DNA from: Acanthochromis polyacanthus
Taxonomy: Eukaryota; Chordata; Actinopteri; Pomacentridae
Assembly (NCBI RefSeq): GCF_021347895.1
Contig: NC_067116.1
Span: 36,653,639 to 36,717,638, forward strand
Direction of reading: 5' to 3'
Length of the DNA stretch: 64,000 nt
Numbering within the stretch: the first letter of the stretch is position 1; each line of letters opens with the position of its first letter. Position numbers and translations under genes: made by a program. Below, piece after piece: positions 23,332 through 34,046 of the stretch. A model generated the notes under the pieces. It searched no databases and was not told the origin of the DNA. It saw nothing but the letters and a program-made list of their open reading frames with translations.

Positions 23332-25800
23332 TCATTGCATCAGAAGATTTTTGAGTGATTGTATTTTTGGTTTTAGGGATTTATGTCCAAGTGAGAGAAG
23401 CACCCTTTGAATGAAGTCAAAGGTGTACTTCAGTTGTTGAGGGTACTCCAAATTCAGGGCGTAAGTAAGTCCAAAGAGCAAGCACATGGCATGTGGAAGA
23501 TTTTCAAGGTCATCCATCACAATTCTTCCTTCCAAAATGATTGCGGTACCTGAAGTCTGAAGGTGCAGTGAGTCAAGGGAGAGCTGTTCGTCCTCAGGAA
23601 CAGTGGTCAGGATTCCAATGGGGGTGTGAGATATGCCTGGGTCATCGCAGTCCTAACAGCAATAGCAGAAATACAGCCACAATTACATATCAGATGTTAT
23701 CTTGAATTTCTACGGCAGAAAACACAAGACAGCCACTAAAAGTAAGTGATATTCTGATATTAGAGGCTGTGTGGAGGTAAAATAACTTAACCTAAAGCTA
23801 TCAAAGTAACATAAGGAGAATTAAATAGAGTGGACATCCTGTGGTGTGGAATAAAAATTTAGTAGTATAGACGACTTACAAAGCATGTCATGAAGAAGTC
23901 TGTGTTCTCATCTCCAAGGATGACAGGAAGGCCACGGAGGACAGCTGTTCGCTTCGCAGTAACATCTGTACTCTGGGGGGAAAAAAACAAAACAAAAAAC
24001 AATCATATCAAACACACATCACTTCTGTGGTTAAGGACAATCAATTAATACCTCTGCATACACAATGGGGTTGCATTTTTTGTTCCCCACATGATAAAAA
24101 ATGAATTTTTTTGTATCCGTGAAACTTACCTCTGGTGTGACTTGTTGCAGATAAGTCTTAAGTTTCTGGCCAACACTTCCCCCCTTGGTCTTGAAGATCT
24201 CAAAGAAGCGAGGAGTGTATTTGTCAAGTTCTTTGAAGAATTCTGTATTCAGGTTTTTGCTTGACAAGCGACAGAACTCTGCCAGAATCTAAAGGAAAAG
24301 TATGACAAGTTATTATTCAAGATGTAGCCATATTTCACCTACATTAAAGAATAACAAAAAATAGAAATCTGTATCTAATCTTTGGAGGCCAGTACAATAC
24401 TGTTTCTGCCCATGTGATTAAGTGTTTTGTTACTATATGATGAGACACTTCAGCACTCAGATTTACAGTGATCAATTTCTTAAATCATGAAGTCAACCTC
24501 CACTCAAAAACATTTTTCTTAGTGTTCCTATTGAAGTTGAATATTTGGGCTTCACTGTGCAGTTTGACAATGAAAGGTGGATTCTGCATTCAACTGCAGA
24601 AAAAAATAGGGATTTCAACGAGAAGTAGTAGATATAATTTTAAGGATTTTATCAAGATAACTTTTGTGGAAAAAAGTAAAGAATTTATGTACATCTTAAA
24701 ACATGTTTGGAAGGAATCTTTAACATCTTAGGACTACTTTTCACTTGTAGGACATTGAAGCTAATTCCGTAAGTTAATCAAAGATAAGACAAAGAACTAA
24801 AAAAAAACAAACAACTAACGCATAAAAGAGAGGAAGAGTGTTCAATTACCTGACACTCTGTAAAGAGTGCTGGCCACCTTTCCATTGTGTCTTTCACTGG
24901 AGGCTCCAAGTTCACCAACTCTTGTCTTCTCAAGGCAAAAGTCGAGTCCATGTTTTTGGTTATCAGAGCAGCAGGTGGACGACGTTTCTTCATCTCTTCT
25001 ACAAGTTCCTTTCGTTTGAACTCCATACTGGTCTCATCTTCACCATCAGGGAAATTGGGTAGAAAATTGATTTCAAACCGTTTGGGTCTTTTGATGCCTC
25101 TCTGAGGAGCTTGGCCTTTTCTTTTCCCTTGATTTACAGTCACATCTGTACATCCAGCTCGTCGCAGTTTGGTGCGATAGTTTCCCATTTTGAACTTGAT
25201 GCTATTTTTCCAGCTGTTGCATCCATTGACAGAGCCTGGTTCAGTGAGGCATGGATGTTTTTGAATCAGTGCAGTTGCAACATCATTGAATTCTTGATCG
25301 CAGGGATATGCCTTGAAGCTGTAAATTGCCTCAGCAAGTTTTTCAAGTATCTCATGCTTCATGTCCCTGGATACCTGTAGATACGTCTTGTCTCTCATAT
25401 ACAGAAGATTCCCTTGGCGTAATCTGTACTCGATGTCCACAGGAAAATAAGGAATGTCAAAAGTGTCTGGCCATGGAGAGCGAGTAAGAGATGACCGACT
25501 TTCAGGGGAGGAAAAAGAGAGGATCTCGGTGTCATCGGTGCTGGCTGTGCTGGCTATGCTTGATGTGGGGGCTGGAACCAGTGCGATTATCTTTAGGGTG
25601 GATTTGTCAGGCAGGTCAGTAATGTCAGTGAGGTTGACGAAGGCATTGTTAAAATCAGGATCCTCATACTGGAGGGAGAATTTGTACAGAAGACCCAGCT
25701 TCTCCTCAAGCTGTTCAACAAGTGAGTCAAGTGTCTGTGGTTTCCCAGAGAGTGTAATTTTCCTGATGTCATTGTCATGGACAATTATCCTTAGTTTCAT
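23332..25800 (-). CDS. CACTA element second gene: PB1-like protein, 4 coding exons
   Basis: The coding exons on - are 25800-24850, 24288-24130, 23972-23880 and 23652-23332, all with GT/AG borders and all meeting in phase 0. Together they give 507 residues. The first about 75 residues look like a PB1 fold (start MKLRIIVHDND, acidic YEDPDFNNA loop, STLKIIAL strand). A Ser/Thr-rich linker, a helical domain and a basic segment (GIKRPKRFEINFLP) follow. The C-terminal part (PVILGDENTDFF, LENLPHAMCLLFGL) matches a family of uncharacterised fish proteins often annotated as sterile-alpha-motif-domain-containing 3-like. The start is the first ATG after an acceptor at 25821-25822. It lies only 83 bp beyond the transposase stop. 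It may act as an accessory transposition protein, as the second gene does in plant CACTA elements; that role is inferred. Confidence 0.78.
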
Positions 25801-25882
25801 CTCCTTTGTTGGCTGTGATTCTATAGGAAAAAATAAGTTCAGTTACCTCATGACACTTGACATAAAAATCTTCACCATCCAA

Positions 25883-28545
25883 TCAGCACAAAATATAATG
25901 TCTAAGGGTAACAAATGTTCTGCCCCTGATTCTGTAGGCTGCCAGAGGAAAAGGGTCATTCAGATCAGAGAGCATGCTGACTGACATCGAGGACACATGA
26001 CTGCAAAGCTCATAAGAACGCAGATGCTCATTATACCATGATGTCATATGTTTGCACAGAAGCAAAATATCACTGTTAATGACAAGGATGTTGTGAATTT
26101 GCCTAAATTCAGGTAGGCATGAACAAGCACCAATAGACACAATCATATCTGGACTGTATTTGATGCCATCAACACTCACAGATGATGCTACAAGGACAGT
26201 GTTCTGAGATGCATACCTCTGTTTCAACAAGTTCTGAATATTCTCGGGTAAAGATGAAACTAAAGAAAGTGTCACCTTGTCCATTTGGATGGATGGCTTG
26301 AAAAATGAGGAGTCTACATGGTATGCCATCATTCTCTGATGCCGGACAGCCAGAGTTTGTGGGACGTTTTTGAAGTTCTTTGTGTTGTGAATGACTTGTT
26401 TGAAGAATTTATGTTTTCCCTCAAAGCGCATTGTCCACATATGTCTGAGCGGCCCATACATCCTTATCAACTGTGGATAATGTTCCACAAAGTGGTGCTT
26501 TGGGCGCAATGTGAAGTGAGGGAATACTGTTAAAAGTAAACCTCTGTGCTCTGAGATCTTGGCATCAAGGAAGTCAAGAGAATCTTCTGTTAGTCTGAAT
26601 GATGCTGACAGTTCTACGATGTCCTTCAAAAGCATTAAAATTTCCCATGTTGGATCATTCTCTGGGACATCAAAACCAATCATGAGTGGAAGAAGTCTTG
26701 TGAGTGCCCAGTTTTCATGGCCGTTACCGCCAATTGTACCTCTAGAGGCAAATGTGGCTGGGATAACCTGAGGCTGATCAGTCCTGTCAGTGAATTTGTA
26801 AGGAAAATGTTTGATGACTTTGTTCAAGGACTCAAGGGTGATGTACTTCTTGGAGATCAAGTCATTAATGCACAGAGACATCTCAACAGGGATAATACCT
26901 TCCAAGAGGTCATGCATTATGTCAGGTGGAAAGCCTTTGACAGTGTGGAAATGTTCAAGATTGTCGCTTAAAACACAAGGGCCTTTCACACCATACTCTT
27001 TCACCAGATTTGGATTTTCTAACACTTCAGAAACTTGCCTGTCATGATCCTGCCTGGTTCTGTACTCATATGCTCCTGATCGGACCTCTCTCTGCTGGAT
27101 GTCACTCCTCTTCACCATGCAAAATCGACAGGGGTGCTGCACTGTGAAACTCTCCTGAAAACCAGCCAAAGAATGAGCACCTAAGTTATCGGCTGACACA
27201 TAGAGCACAGTTCCTTTCACACACTCGCCTAACTGCTCAACATAGACACCGTGTTTTTCAAGAGTGACCAGATCATGAAGAAGTGGATGAAGGACAGCTG
27301 CATAGCCATGCTGTTTGATTGCACTTGCTCTGCACAATATTGCTAGCTGAATAGAGTGGAGACAGGAGCAATGTTTTGAGGGAAGATTGGCAAGAACCCA
27401 ATAAATACCACACAGTTTGTGTTTTTTTTGGAAGTGCCCAGAGGATTGGCTATCTCAAATTCATCAATGTAAAGGCCAAGTGCAATCCTTAAGGTCTCAG
27501 TCTTAAAAAAATCATTCCTGCGATAGTGAGTGCCATCTCTATAAGTGTTAAATCCATCAACGGTGCACTCATGTGTGAGAATTTTATCTAGAACATCAGC
27601 TCTGTTTAATAGTTTTTGTAACATTTTCAGAATTGGCACATAAGAGAGTGATTGTAAGTCTTTTTCAAGTTTGTATTCAACTGGCATGACCATAGGAAAT
27701 TCCCTCTGAAAGTAGGAGGCTCTTTTATTAGCTGTGGACAGTGACTGGCCAGCATCAGTCATTTTCAATAACAGGTTATTCTCTTTGACAGCATTCACAA
27801 TCTTTCTCACAACTGAATCGTCACTGACACCATGTTCACTGAGAATTTGCTGAATGGCATTATGCAAAAGGGGCTCTGAGAGAAGAACAAGCTGGTTTAG
27901 CTGTTGAATTACCTCCTGTACTGCCATGTCAGATACATGCAAGATCGCCTGCAGTTTAAGAAAGAGTGAGGCTAAATTATGCTCCAGTTGATGCTGTAAG
28001 TGATCCAAATTTTCAATTTTCGCTTCTTCCTCACTTGAAAAATCCTCAACTTCTTGTACATCTTGTTCCACATCTGGATCTGAATTGTGAGGTGTACTGC
28101 TCAAGGCAATGTCAGGTTTCAACCGCTTCTGACTGGGAAGCCGATGCTCTTTACATTTATGAGCATTAAATGTTGAGTAGACGTTGCTCTCAAAAATGCA
28201 GCTTTCATATGGACATTTCACAGTTTCCTTATTTTTAAGATGTTGGCGCAAATGGGAAAAAAAAGTCAGTTCTGTGCAGGGTTCTTCAAAATTGCAAAGA
28301 GGACAATGGAATATCACAGGGATTTCATCAGCTCCACTCATCTGCCCATCATGTACTTCATGGGAGTGATTTCTTGTTAGATGCACTTTTAGGGCATTAA
28401 ATGACTTGAATGAACACAGACAATCTGTGTGGAGGCATGGAATTGGACTAGTCCTGGCATAGCTTCCATGTTTTAAGCGGTAGTGTTTGAATAATTGAGC
28501 CCTCTTTTCAGAAGAAAACAAGCAGTACTTACACTTCCAATGCAT
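25883..28545 (-). pseudogene. CACTA transposase with C2H2 zinc fingers, single frameshift
   Basis: The first frame (28545-27343, 400 codons) has four N-terminal C2H2-type fingers (CKYCLFSSEKRAQLFKHY, CLHTDCLCSFKSFNALKVH, CPLCNFEEP, CPYESCIFESN), then an acidic linker and a helical region. The second frame (27337-25883, 484 codons) carries the catalytic-type region, with VSADNLGAHS (Asp50), the CRFC zinc pair, PPDIMHDLLEG (Asp143) and MRFEGKHKFFK (Glu306), which are plausible acidic catalytic residues of an RNase H-like core. The two frames differ by one base across an A8 run (T8 on + at 27422-27429); one more A would make a single frame of roughly 890 codons. Apart from that, no stop interrupts either part. 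The known role of the family is cut-and-paste transposition. The lesion could be real, or a sequencing error in the homopolymer. Confidence 0.8.
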
Positions 28546-28574
28546 AGCTAGGTTTCAGTCTTCAGAAATGAAAG

Positions 28575-29376
28575 CCTACAAAAGAAACAACAAAATCAGT
28601 CAGTTAAACTGTTACATATGTGACCAGTTTAAAAAGGGACAACAGTAAACTAAAAGCATCTCTACCAAGTTAAAAAGGAGCAATGGACAACGACAAACTC
28701 ATTCTTTGTTGAAGAGTGACCCTGAAAGATCAGCAGAGTTGCTTTTTCAACCGTTAATAAGCACGCTGAAGCTCCAGTTATCTGTTTGCATCGCGTAACG
28801 TTACATGAAGGGTTGGTTGACTTTAGCTTGCAAATGCTAACATTAATCTTTACGTTAACGTTAGCTCACGTTTGATATAAACGCGGCATTGTGAGGACCG
28901 ACTCGAGCAACAACAAAACGCCACTAAATAAACTTCAGAATTTCGGCTTGAAAGTCCCAGCCACGGCTAAATCAATAACACAAAGTTCACCTCCAAACTT
29001 GAACTAACGAATAAATGACATTACAAATAAAAACGACAATGCATTTGCAATCAATAAAACCAGTTAAACTTACCGTGACAATATGCAGGAGTAGTACGTC
29101 TCTTCCCGCTTGAGATTTGACCGCCTGATTCAAAACATGGCAACTGCGCATGTGCACTCAACGAGAAATGCCGAATGGTGCCGAAAGCTGCCGAGTTTCT
29201 CCAGGTTGAGCAGACGCTTCTTGCTCACTCATACTTCAAAGTATAGGTAACTTGCTGCTGACAAGTTTGTTTACTTGCCTCAGTAGAAAGTTGTCTTTAC
29301 TAGGTTTAAGTGAGGAGACTCAACAGAGTAAGCTGAAATAAGTTAAGGTCACTTTATATTTTAAGTATGATATACA
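28575..29376 (-). promoter_or_regulatory. CACTA 5' region: non-coding exon, intron and promoter
   Basis: A good donor (CACG|GTAAGT on -) at 29074/29073 pairs with an acceptor (TTTTGTAG|GC) at 28576/28575, 30 bases before the transposase ATG. The 5' leader is therefore spliced. The 28700-29230 segment is locally richer in CpG than the rest of the element, as expected of its promoter. No TATA box was assigned. Confidence 0.6.
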
Positions 29377-29392
29377 ATTACATTTTACAGTG
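29377..29392 (-). repeat. Right terminal inverted repeat of CACTA element
   Basis: ATTACATTTTACAGTG, the exact inverse of 22194-22209. The bases just outside are TT on both sides. Confidence 0.92.
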
Positions 29393-30630
29393 TTACTGAT
29401 AAAAGTGAGGTTAATCTCAATGCTGAATTGAGTTTAAAGTGCAGTAGTGAAGCAAAATAAAACATTTCAGAGTCAGAAGGTAAGAATACTGGAGTAAAAT
29501 GTAAGCCTCTCAGAACTGTACAGCAATAGTAGTAGTAAATGTTTTTCCCTGTGCTGTTTATGATATCTGTTCTCCTACAGAGAGTTTGAACAAGAAGCAA
29601 AGAACCATTGGGAGGCTCCTTTTTATCATGTAACAGGGAATCTCCTGGATGAATGGGTCCTTCTACATAAAAAAACTACATCCAGGGAGGGTAAACCTGC
29701 TCAGCCTCCAGGAAACCTAAAGCATTTATGCTTACCTCACGTTTTCGGCCAAACACAAATAAAGGATAGATTCTCATATACTCTCTTTTTTTTCCTCCTC
29801 ACAGGAACTGCTGGCTCAGCACTTTGCGAGGCTGGTTATAGTAGCTGTGTTTGCATGATGGATGGCCTCTTGATCCTGTTCCAGGTAGACGTGTATATTC
29901 TGACCGCTCTCAGGAGACGCTGAATATAGCCGAGCAGAAACCCACTCAGATGAAACAGCACACTGGGAGCTGCAGCTGTGAGATGGACAACGTTGTGATG
30001 TTGGGCCGGCGCTGTTGTCAGGATTTGAATAACTCCAATAGTTTTTATGTGAGTTTTGCTCTTTCACCAGCAATTTTCCAGCATCAGGAGAATACAAACT
30101 TAGCAACTTACACCTCTCTTTAACTCCAGCCTGTTTTACCTTCTTTTCCAGCTCGTGCTGATGAGTTTGGCTGTGATGTTTATTGCTTCCCAGGAGAATA
30201 AAAAGCAGACTACAACTATGTCTCACTGCTACCTACATTGCCCTCGCTCGTCTCTAACAATCTCCCCAAAGACGAAACACTTTCACCTCAGAGAGATGAT
30301 GTAAACTTTGTTCTGTAACTTCAGAAACACCCGAGTAAGCTATGCACTGTTAGGCGGACGCTGCGGGGAAACATCAGACGAAGTTGATTTGACATCAAAC
30401 AGTCAGATTTTGATGAAGAGTTCCTTAATGAGTGGTGAAAAGAAGAAGAAAATAGCAGGGTCAGACATCATACTGGAGGCTGCGGCTAAAAACAGACGTT
30501 TTTGGATCAATACAAGAGATAACAGAATAAAGGGTGGGAAGAAGAAGAGGGGATACAGTTCTGTGTTTCCTGTCCTCCACATGGACCTCCCTCCTTTCAA
30601 CAATATATTGATCTGACAAAAGAACTCTCT

Positions 30631-30634
<4 letters not shown>
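29393..30634. other. Intergenic, no gene recognised
   Basis: Short frames only, without domains. No repeat family was recognised. Confidence 0.5.

Positions 30635-30726
<92 letters not shown>
30635..30726. repeat. (GT)n microsatellite, about 46 units
   Basis: A pure GT dinucleotide run preceded by a short CTCTCT tract. It explains the His-Thr repeat frames on the minus strand. Confidence 0.97.
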
Positions 30727-30728
<2 letters not shown>

Positions 30729-31077
30729 ATGCATGTAAATGGAAACCCCTTTTCAGCCTCATTTGCTCTTTTCTGACACAGAGAAGATAAAATCTAATTC
30801 ATTCTCATTCTCAATCATTAAGTTAGTCCACTCCCTTATCAGGTTTGGCTTTAAATGATCAGAAAATGTGATCAGTTGACAGAAATTTTTTTGACCCAAA
30901 ATGTCCAATGACTTCCTCGAGTCTTTCAGGAAGCCTCGGACAAGAATCCATAAGCAGCTTCAGCAAGCTCTTTAACTTTATGCGTCACTATTGTGCAACT
31001 CATGGCTGACTTTTGATTTGTAAACACCATTCTGAATCTGAATTTTATCATAATTTCCAAAATAAGATGTTTATAGT
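30727..31077. other. Intergenic, no gene recognised
   Basis: AT-rich unique sequence between the GT repeat and the solo LTR. Confidence 0.5.
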
Positions 31078-31733
31078 TGTTAGGATCTTGCTCTGGCCCC
31101 TGCCCTTCTTCCCCCTTTCTTCCTCTTTTTCCTCCTTTCTTGTTTCCTGATCTGTTTCGGTTTTGTCCTGCCTTTTTGGATCCCTGTCTGTCACCTCTCC
31201 CTCATGTCTCTCTCTCTCCCTGCCACTCGCCCTCCTGCTCTACCTGCACTCTGCCTGCTGATTACCCCAATGACTGTCAGCTGCAGTAATCAGTAAACTC
31301 AGCTCACCTGTCCACAAGCTTTCCCCACTATAAACCCTGCTCATAGACACTGTTCCTCACCAAACCTGCCACCTCTGGACTTCTTTCAGCTCATAGACTC
31401 TTCTGCTCTCCTCCCTCCTGGATTCCCCTCTTTTGGACTCTATTGTGCTCCTGTCTTCTCTTGGATTTTCCCCAGTCTGTTTTGCCCCCTTGGTTGTCAG
31501 TTTCCCGGTAGTGTTAGTATCTCTCCTTAGCTCTGTTGTGTAAAAGCTGTTCTTGCATTCGTAGTGTTAGCTAGTACAATTTAGTGTAGTTTGGTTTTTG
31601 TTCTGCTTCCCCCAGTTCAGCTCTCTGTTTATGTATTAGCTTGGATTTTCATCTAATAAAACCCCTTAAAATATTCACCAATCTATCAGTCTCTCTTTGT
31701 CTGCGCCTGGGTTCTCCAGAGCCCCCCGTAACA
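31078..31733 (+). mobile_element. Solo LTR of a retrotransposon, about 656 bp
   Basis: It begins TGTTAGG and ends CCGTAACA, so the termini form the TGTTA/TAACA inverted pair expected of an LTR. Inside are a pyrimidine-rich U3-like region, a TATAAA at about 31329-31334, and AATAAAA at about 31655-31661 followed by a short R/U5-like segment. The five bases outside are ATAGT and ATGGT, a probable target duplication with one mismatch. No internal gag or pol sequence and no second LTR are present, so recombination has removed the body. Gypsy-like or endogenous retrovirus-like origin cannot be separated from the LTR alone. Confidence 0.72.
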
Positions 31734-31845
31734 ATGGTTGTTTCAAGACATCCGTTCTGTTGTAGAGATGCAGGGCATTGAAAAATCCTTTGCTTACTCC
31801 TGTGTTTAAAAGACTTAATAGAATTCATTAAGAGTTTACACGCTG

Positions 31846-31852
<7 letters not shown>

Positions 31853-31876
<24 letters not shown>
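31853..31876. repeat. T24 homopolymer
   Basis: 24 consecutive T on +. It could be the antisense poly(A) tail of a retrocopy, but no retrogene or target duplication is visible. Confidence 0.9.
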
Positions 31877-33000
31877 ACTATATATTTTTATCCTTCAGTG
31901 ATTCAAAACTGCATATCGACAGAACCCTTGACTAATACCTTTCATCTATTCAGCTGATATACAGTGCCTTTGAATGGGGGGGGGGATCTCCTTTGAAGAT
32001 TTATCCTTATGTTATTTTAAAACACAGAATTGTGGTCAATTTAATTCAGGTTTTTTGATAGTAATTGAAAAGTTAAAGACTCTTCCGTGTCAAAGTGAAA
32101 ACGGGTTTCCACAAACTGTCAATTAATTAAAAATATAAACTCAAGTCAGTGTCCAGTCACAGCATTGATCCTGTGTGGATGGATCTTAATCAGCCTGGCA
32201 CACCTGGGTACTGCAGGTGTAACTCATTATTCTGAGCTAAAGTATACTGACCAGGATTCATCATTGAAAAGGAGAAAACATCCAATGAGGGGGGGAGACA
32301 TTTTCTAGGCTCTGCATTACAAGTCGTATCTCTATCACAAGAATCCATCTCTGAGGTCTCTTTCAAGGTTGATATGAAGCTATCACGAAGAAAAAAAATC
32401 AATCATTTATCTAAAGTCACTCTCTGAATGCAGCTTTCTGCAGAGGAGATGAGTTCTTTTGCATCGCTCCAAACGATAAGAAGAGATAACTCCTGGCTGC
32501 AGGCAAAAGTGCTAATGGATTTAGCACAGTGAGCGGCTTCACAGCGGAGAGCATTTGCATGCTGGGGTGAAATGCAATGTAAGTAGAACTTATTCATACA
32601 GTATAAACTCCAAACACCCAGCTAATATCCACATTCTCACTGTCACATAGGTGAGCAGCAAAACAAACCACACCACAGCAGATAAAGTTACATAGAATTT
32701 ATTCAGTATCAAGATAACCATATTTATAGTCCTGTTATAATGCATTACAGAACTTTAGCCCATATTAAAACAAATTTCTTGAGATAATTATCCAAAAAAC
32801 TTTTTTATGTTTAATCACATTTTTATGTAATATAAAGTGAAATATCTGCACTAGTTGATCTAAAACTAAATTCACATTAAGGTAACACAATAAAAATGGC
32901 TCGATAAATTTATTTTCCTTCACCTTGAGCTCATAATTTCAAGTCTCTATCTTAACATATCTGGAGAGTTTCAGATGGTTAAGGCAGGAAAATTAAAAGG
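31877..33000. mobile_element. Degenerate DNA transposon fragment, family of 46474-47437, plus flank
   Basis: From about 31962 the sequence (CAGTGCCTTTGAATGGGGG, GTCAAAGTGAAAACGGG, GTCAATTAATTAAAAA, AATCAGCCTGGCACA) follows the same order of blocks as the Tc1-like copy in mmachc intron 4. A matching right end (GGTGAATATTTTTTCC) occurs only at about 34175, beyond the palindromic element at 33001-34046. The copy may therefore be split by that insertion. No open frame is left. Confidence 0.55.
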
Positions 33001-34046
33001 TTGATGCTACAGGTATGGACCCGTAGCATCTGTACTAGAGGTACGACCCGTTAAGGTCACTGAAGAGCTGGCGCCGGTTAACTACTATTTGCTGCACATT
33101 ACAGGCAGTTTATACGAATGACTTTGACGGCGAACATTGTATAATTTAACCAAAAATACACCGTCTCCTCTCACACTTTAGACATTACAGTTTTTACGCT
33201 TTTAGACGCCGTGTCTAAATTGTTTGAAGTCCAGTTCCTATTAATTAGTTTACCGCGTTCAGTGGTGGAAGCGGCTGACGAACTCCATTGCAAATGTTCC
33301 CATTTAATTTCGGACGCTAATTTACAAGATAAAGTTAAGGATGTCGAATATGAAACAAACACTCGTGAATGGTGAGGAGCAGCTCTTTAATTCGGCATGA
33401 ATTTAAAAAAACCCACAAACTCGATTTACTGTGATATTGTGAGATTTGTTTGTGGTTATGTAACTTAGCCATTCAACAGAGTCCGCTAACATTAAAGTGA
33501 CTGACGTGCAGTGTCTGTGTTGACAGACGTAGAAAATACGTCAGGGTTTTGTTTAGGTTGTTAATATGTAATAGTCTGTCGCTACTTTTGAAAGTAAAAA
33601 AATACTTGTAGTTTGCTGGCTGTTAGTTCCGCCATTTGTTTTGTTTGCTGTTTGTGCTTTGTTAGAACAGGGTCACGTGAATAAAAAGTTTTGCTATTTT
33701 TAATAGTAGTGCCGATTTCAACCCCCAAATCGCTGTCAGTGGAAAAGTCAGATGATATTTATAAGACATTATGCATGATAGAAAAGAGAACAGCAGATGA
33801 CTGACATGACAGGCTCCGCACGCAGATTCACCTCGAATCACGGAAGCGCCTTCATCACTCGGATGACCAAGCCGGCTCATTAATATTTATGTCGTCGGAT
33901 TACCAGCCAATCACAAAGCGCGTTCATCAGCCGGCTCATTAATATTCATGTACGTCTCATTAATATTTATGATAGGTAAAGTGCCGTATCCGTAGGCCAC
34001 AAGCTACGGGTACGGGTCCGTATCTGTAGACACTACGAAATTAAAA
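33001..34046. mobile_element. Palindrome-ended DNA element (TACGGGTCCGTA family)
   Basis: The left end carries TATGGACCCGTAGCATC (33014-33030). The right end carries the inverse-type block CTACGGGTACGGGTCCGTA (about 34004-34022) next to GTGCCGTATCCGTAGGCCAC. The same blocks form both arms of the element at 42139-42467. Near the right end, CTCATTAATATT[T/C]ATG occurs three times within about 105 bp (33877-33972). No coding frame was recognised. Exact borders are approximate; it is treated as a non-autonomous element. Confidence 0.55.

Larger units (their letters stand above)
22194..29392 (-). mobile_element. Complete CACTA/EnSpm-type DNA transposon, 7.2 kb, two genes
   Basis: Both ends carry the perfect 16-bp inverted repeat CACTGTAAAATGTAAT (22194-22209, and its complement at 29377-29392), starting CACTG as in animal EnSpm/CACTA elements. 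Flanking bases give at most a TT duplication. Subterminal motifs are repeated, for example CAGGAAACCGATTGCCT at about 22232 and 22571, and a longer block near 22330 recurs near 22405. Inside, on the minus strand, lie a 5' non-coding exon (at about 29074 and beyond), a zinc-finger transposase (28545-25883, one frameshift) and a spliced second gene (25800-23332, intact). The coding content, the intact ends and the single lesion suggest a young insertion. The family is known in fish; an exact subfamily name needs a repeat-library search. Confidence 0.88.

Noticed and set aside
27330..27430. Intron between the two transposase frames
   Set aside because: The frames overlap with no room for an intron and the family-like residues run straight through; a single base shift at the A8 run explains it.
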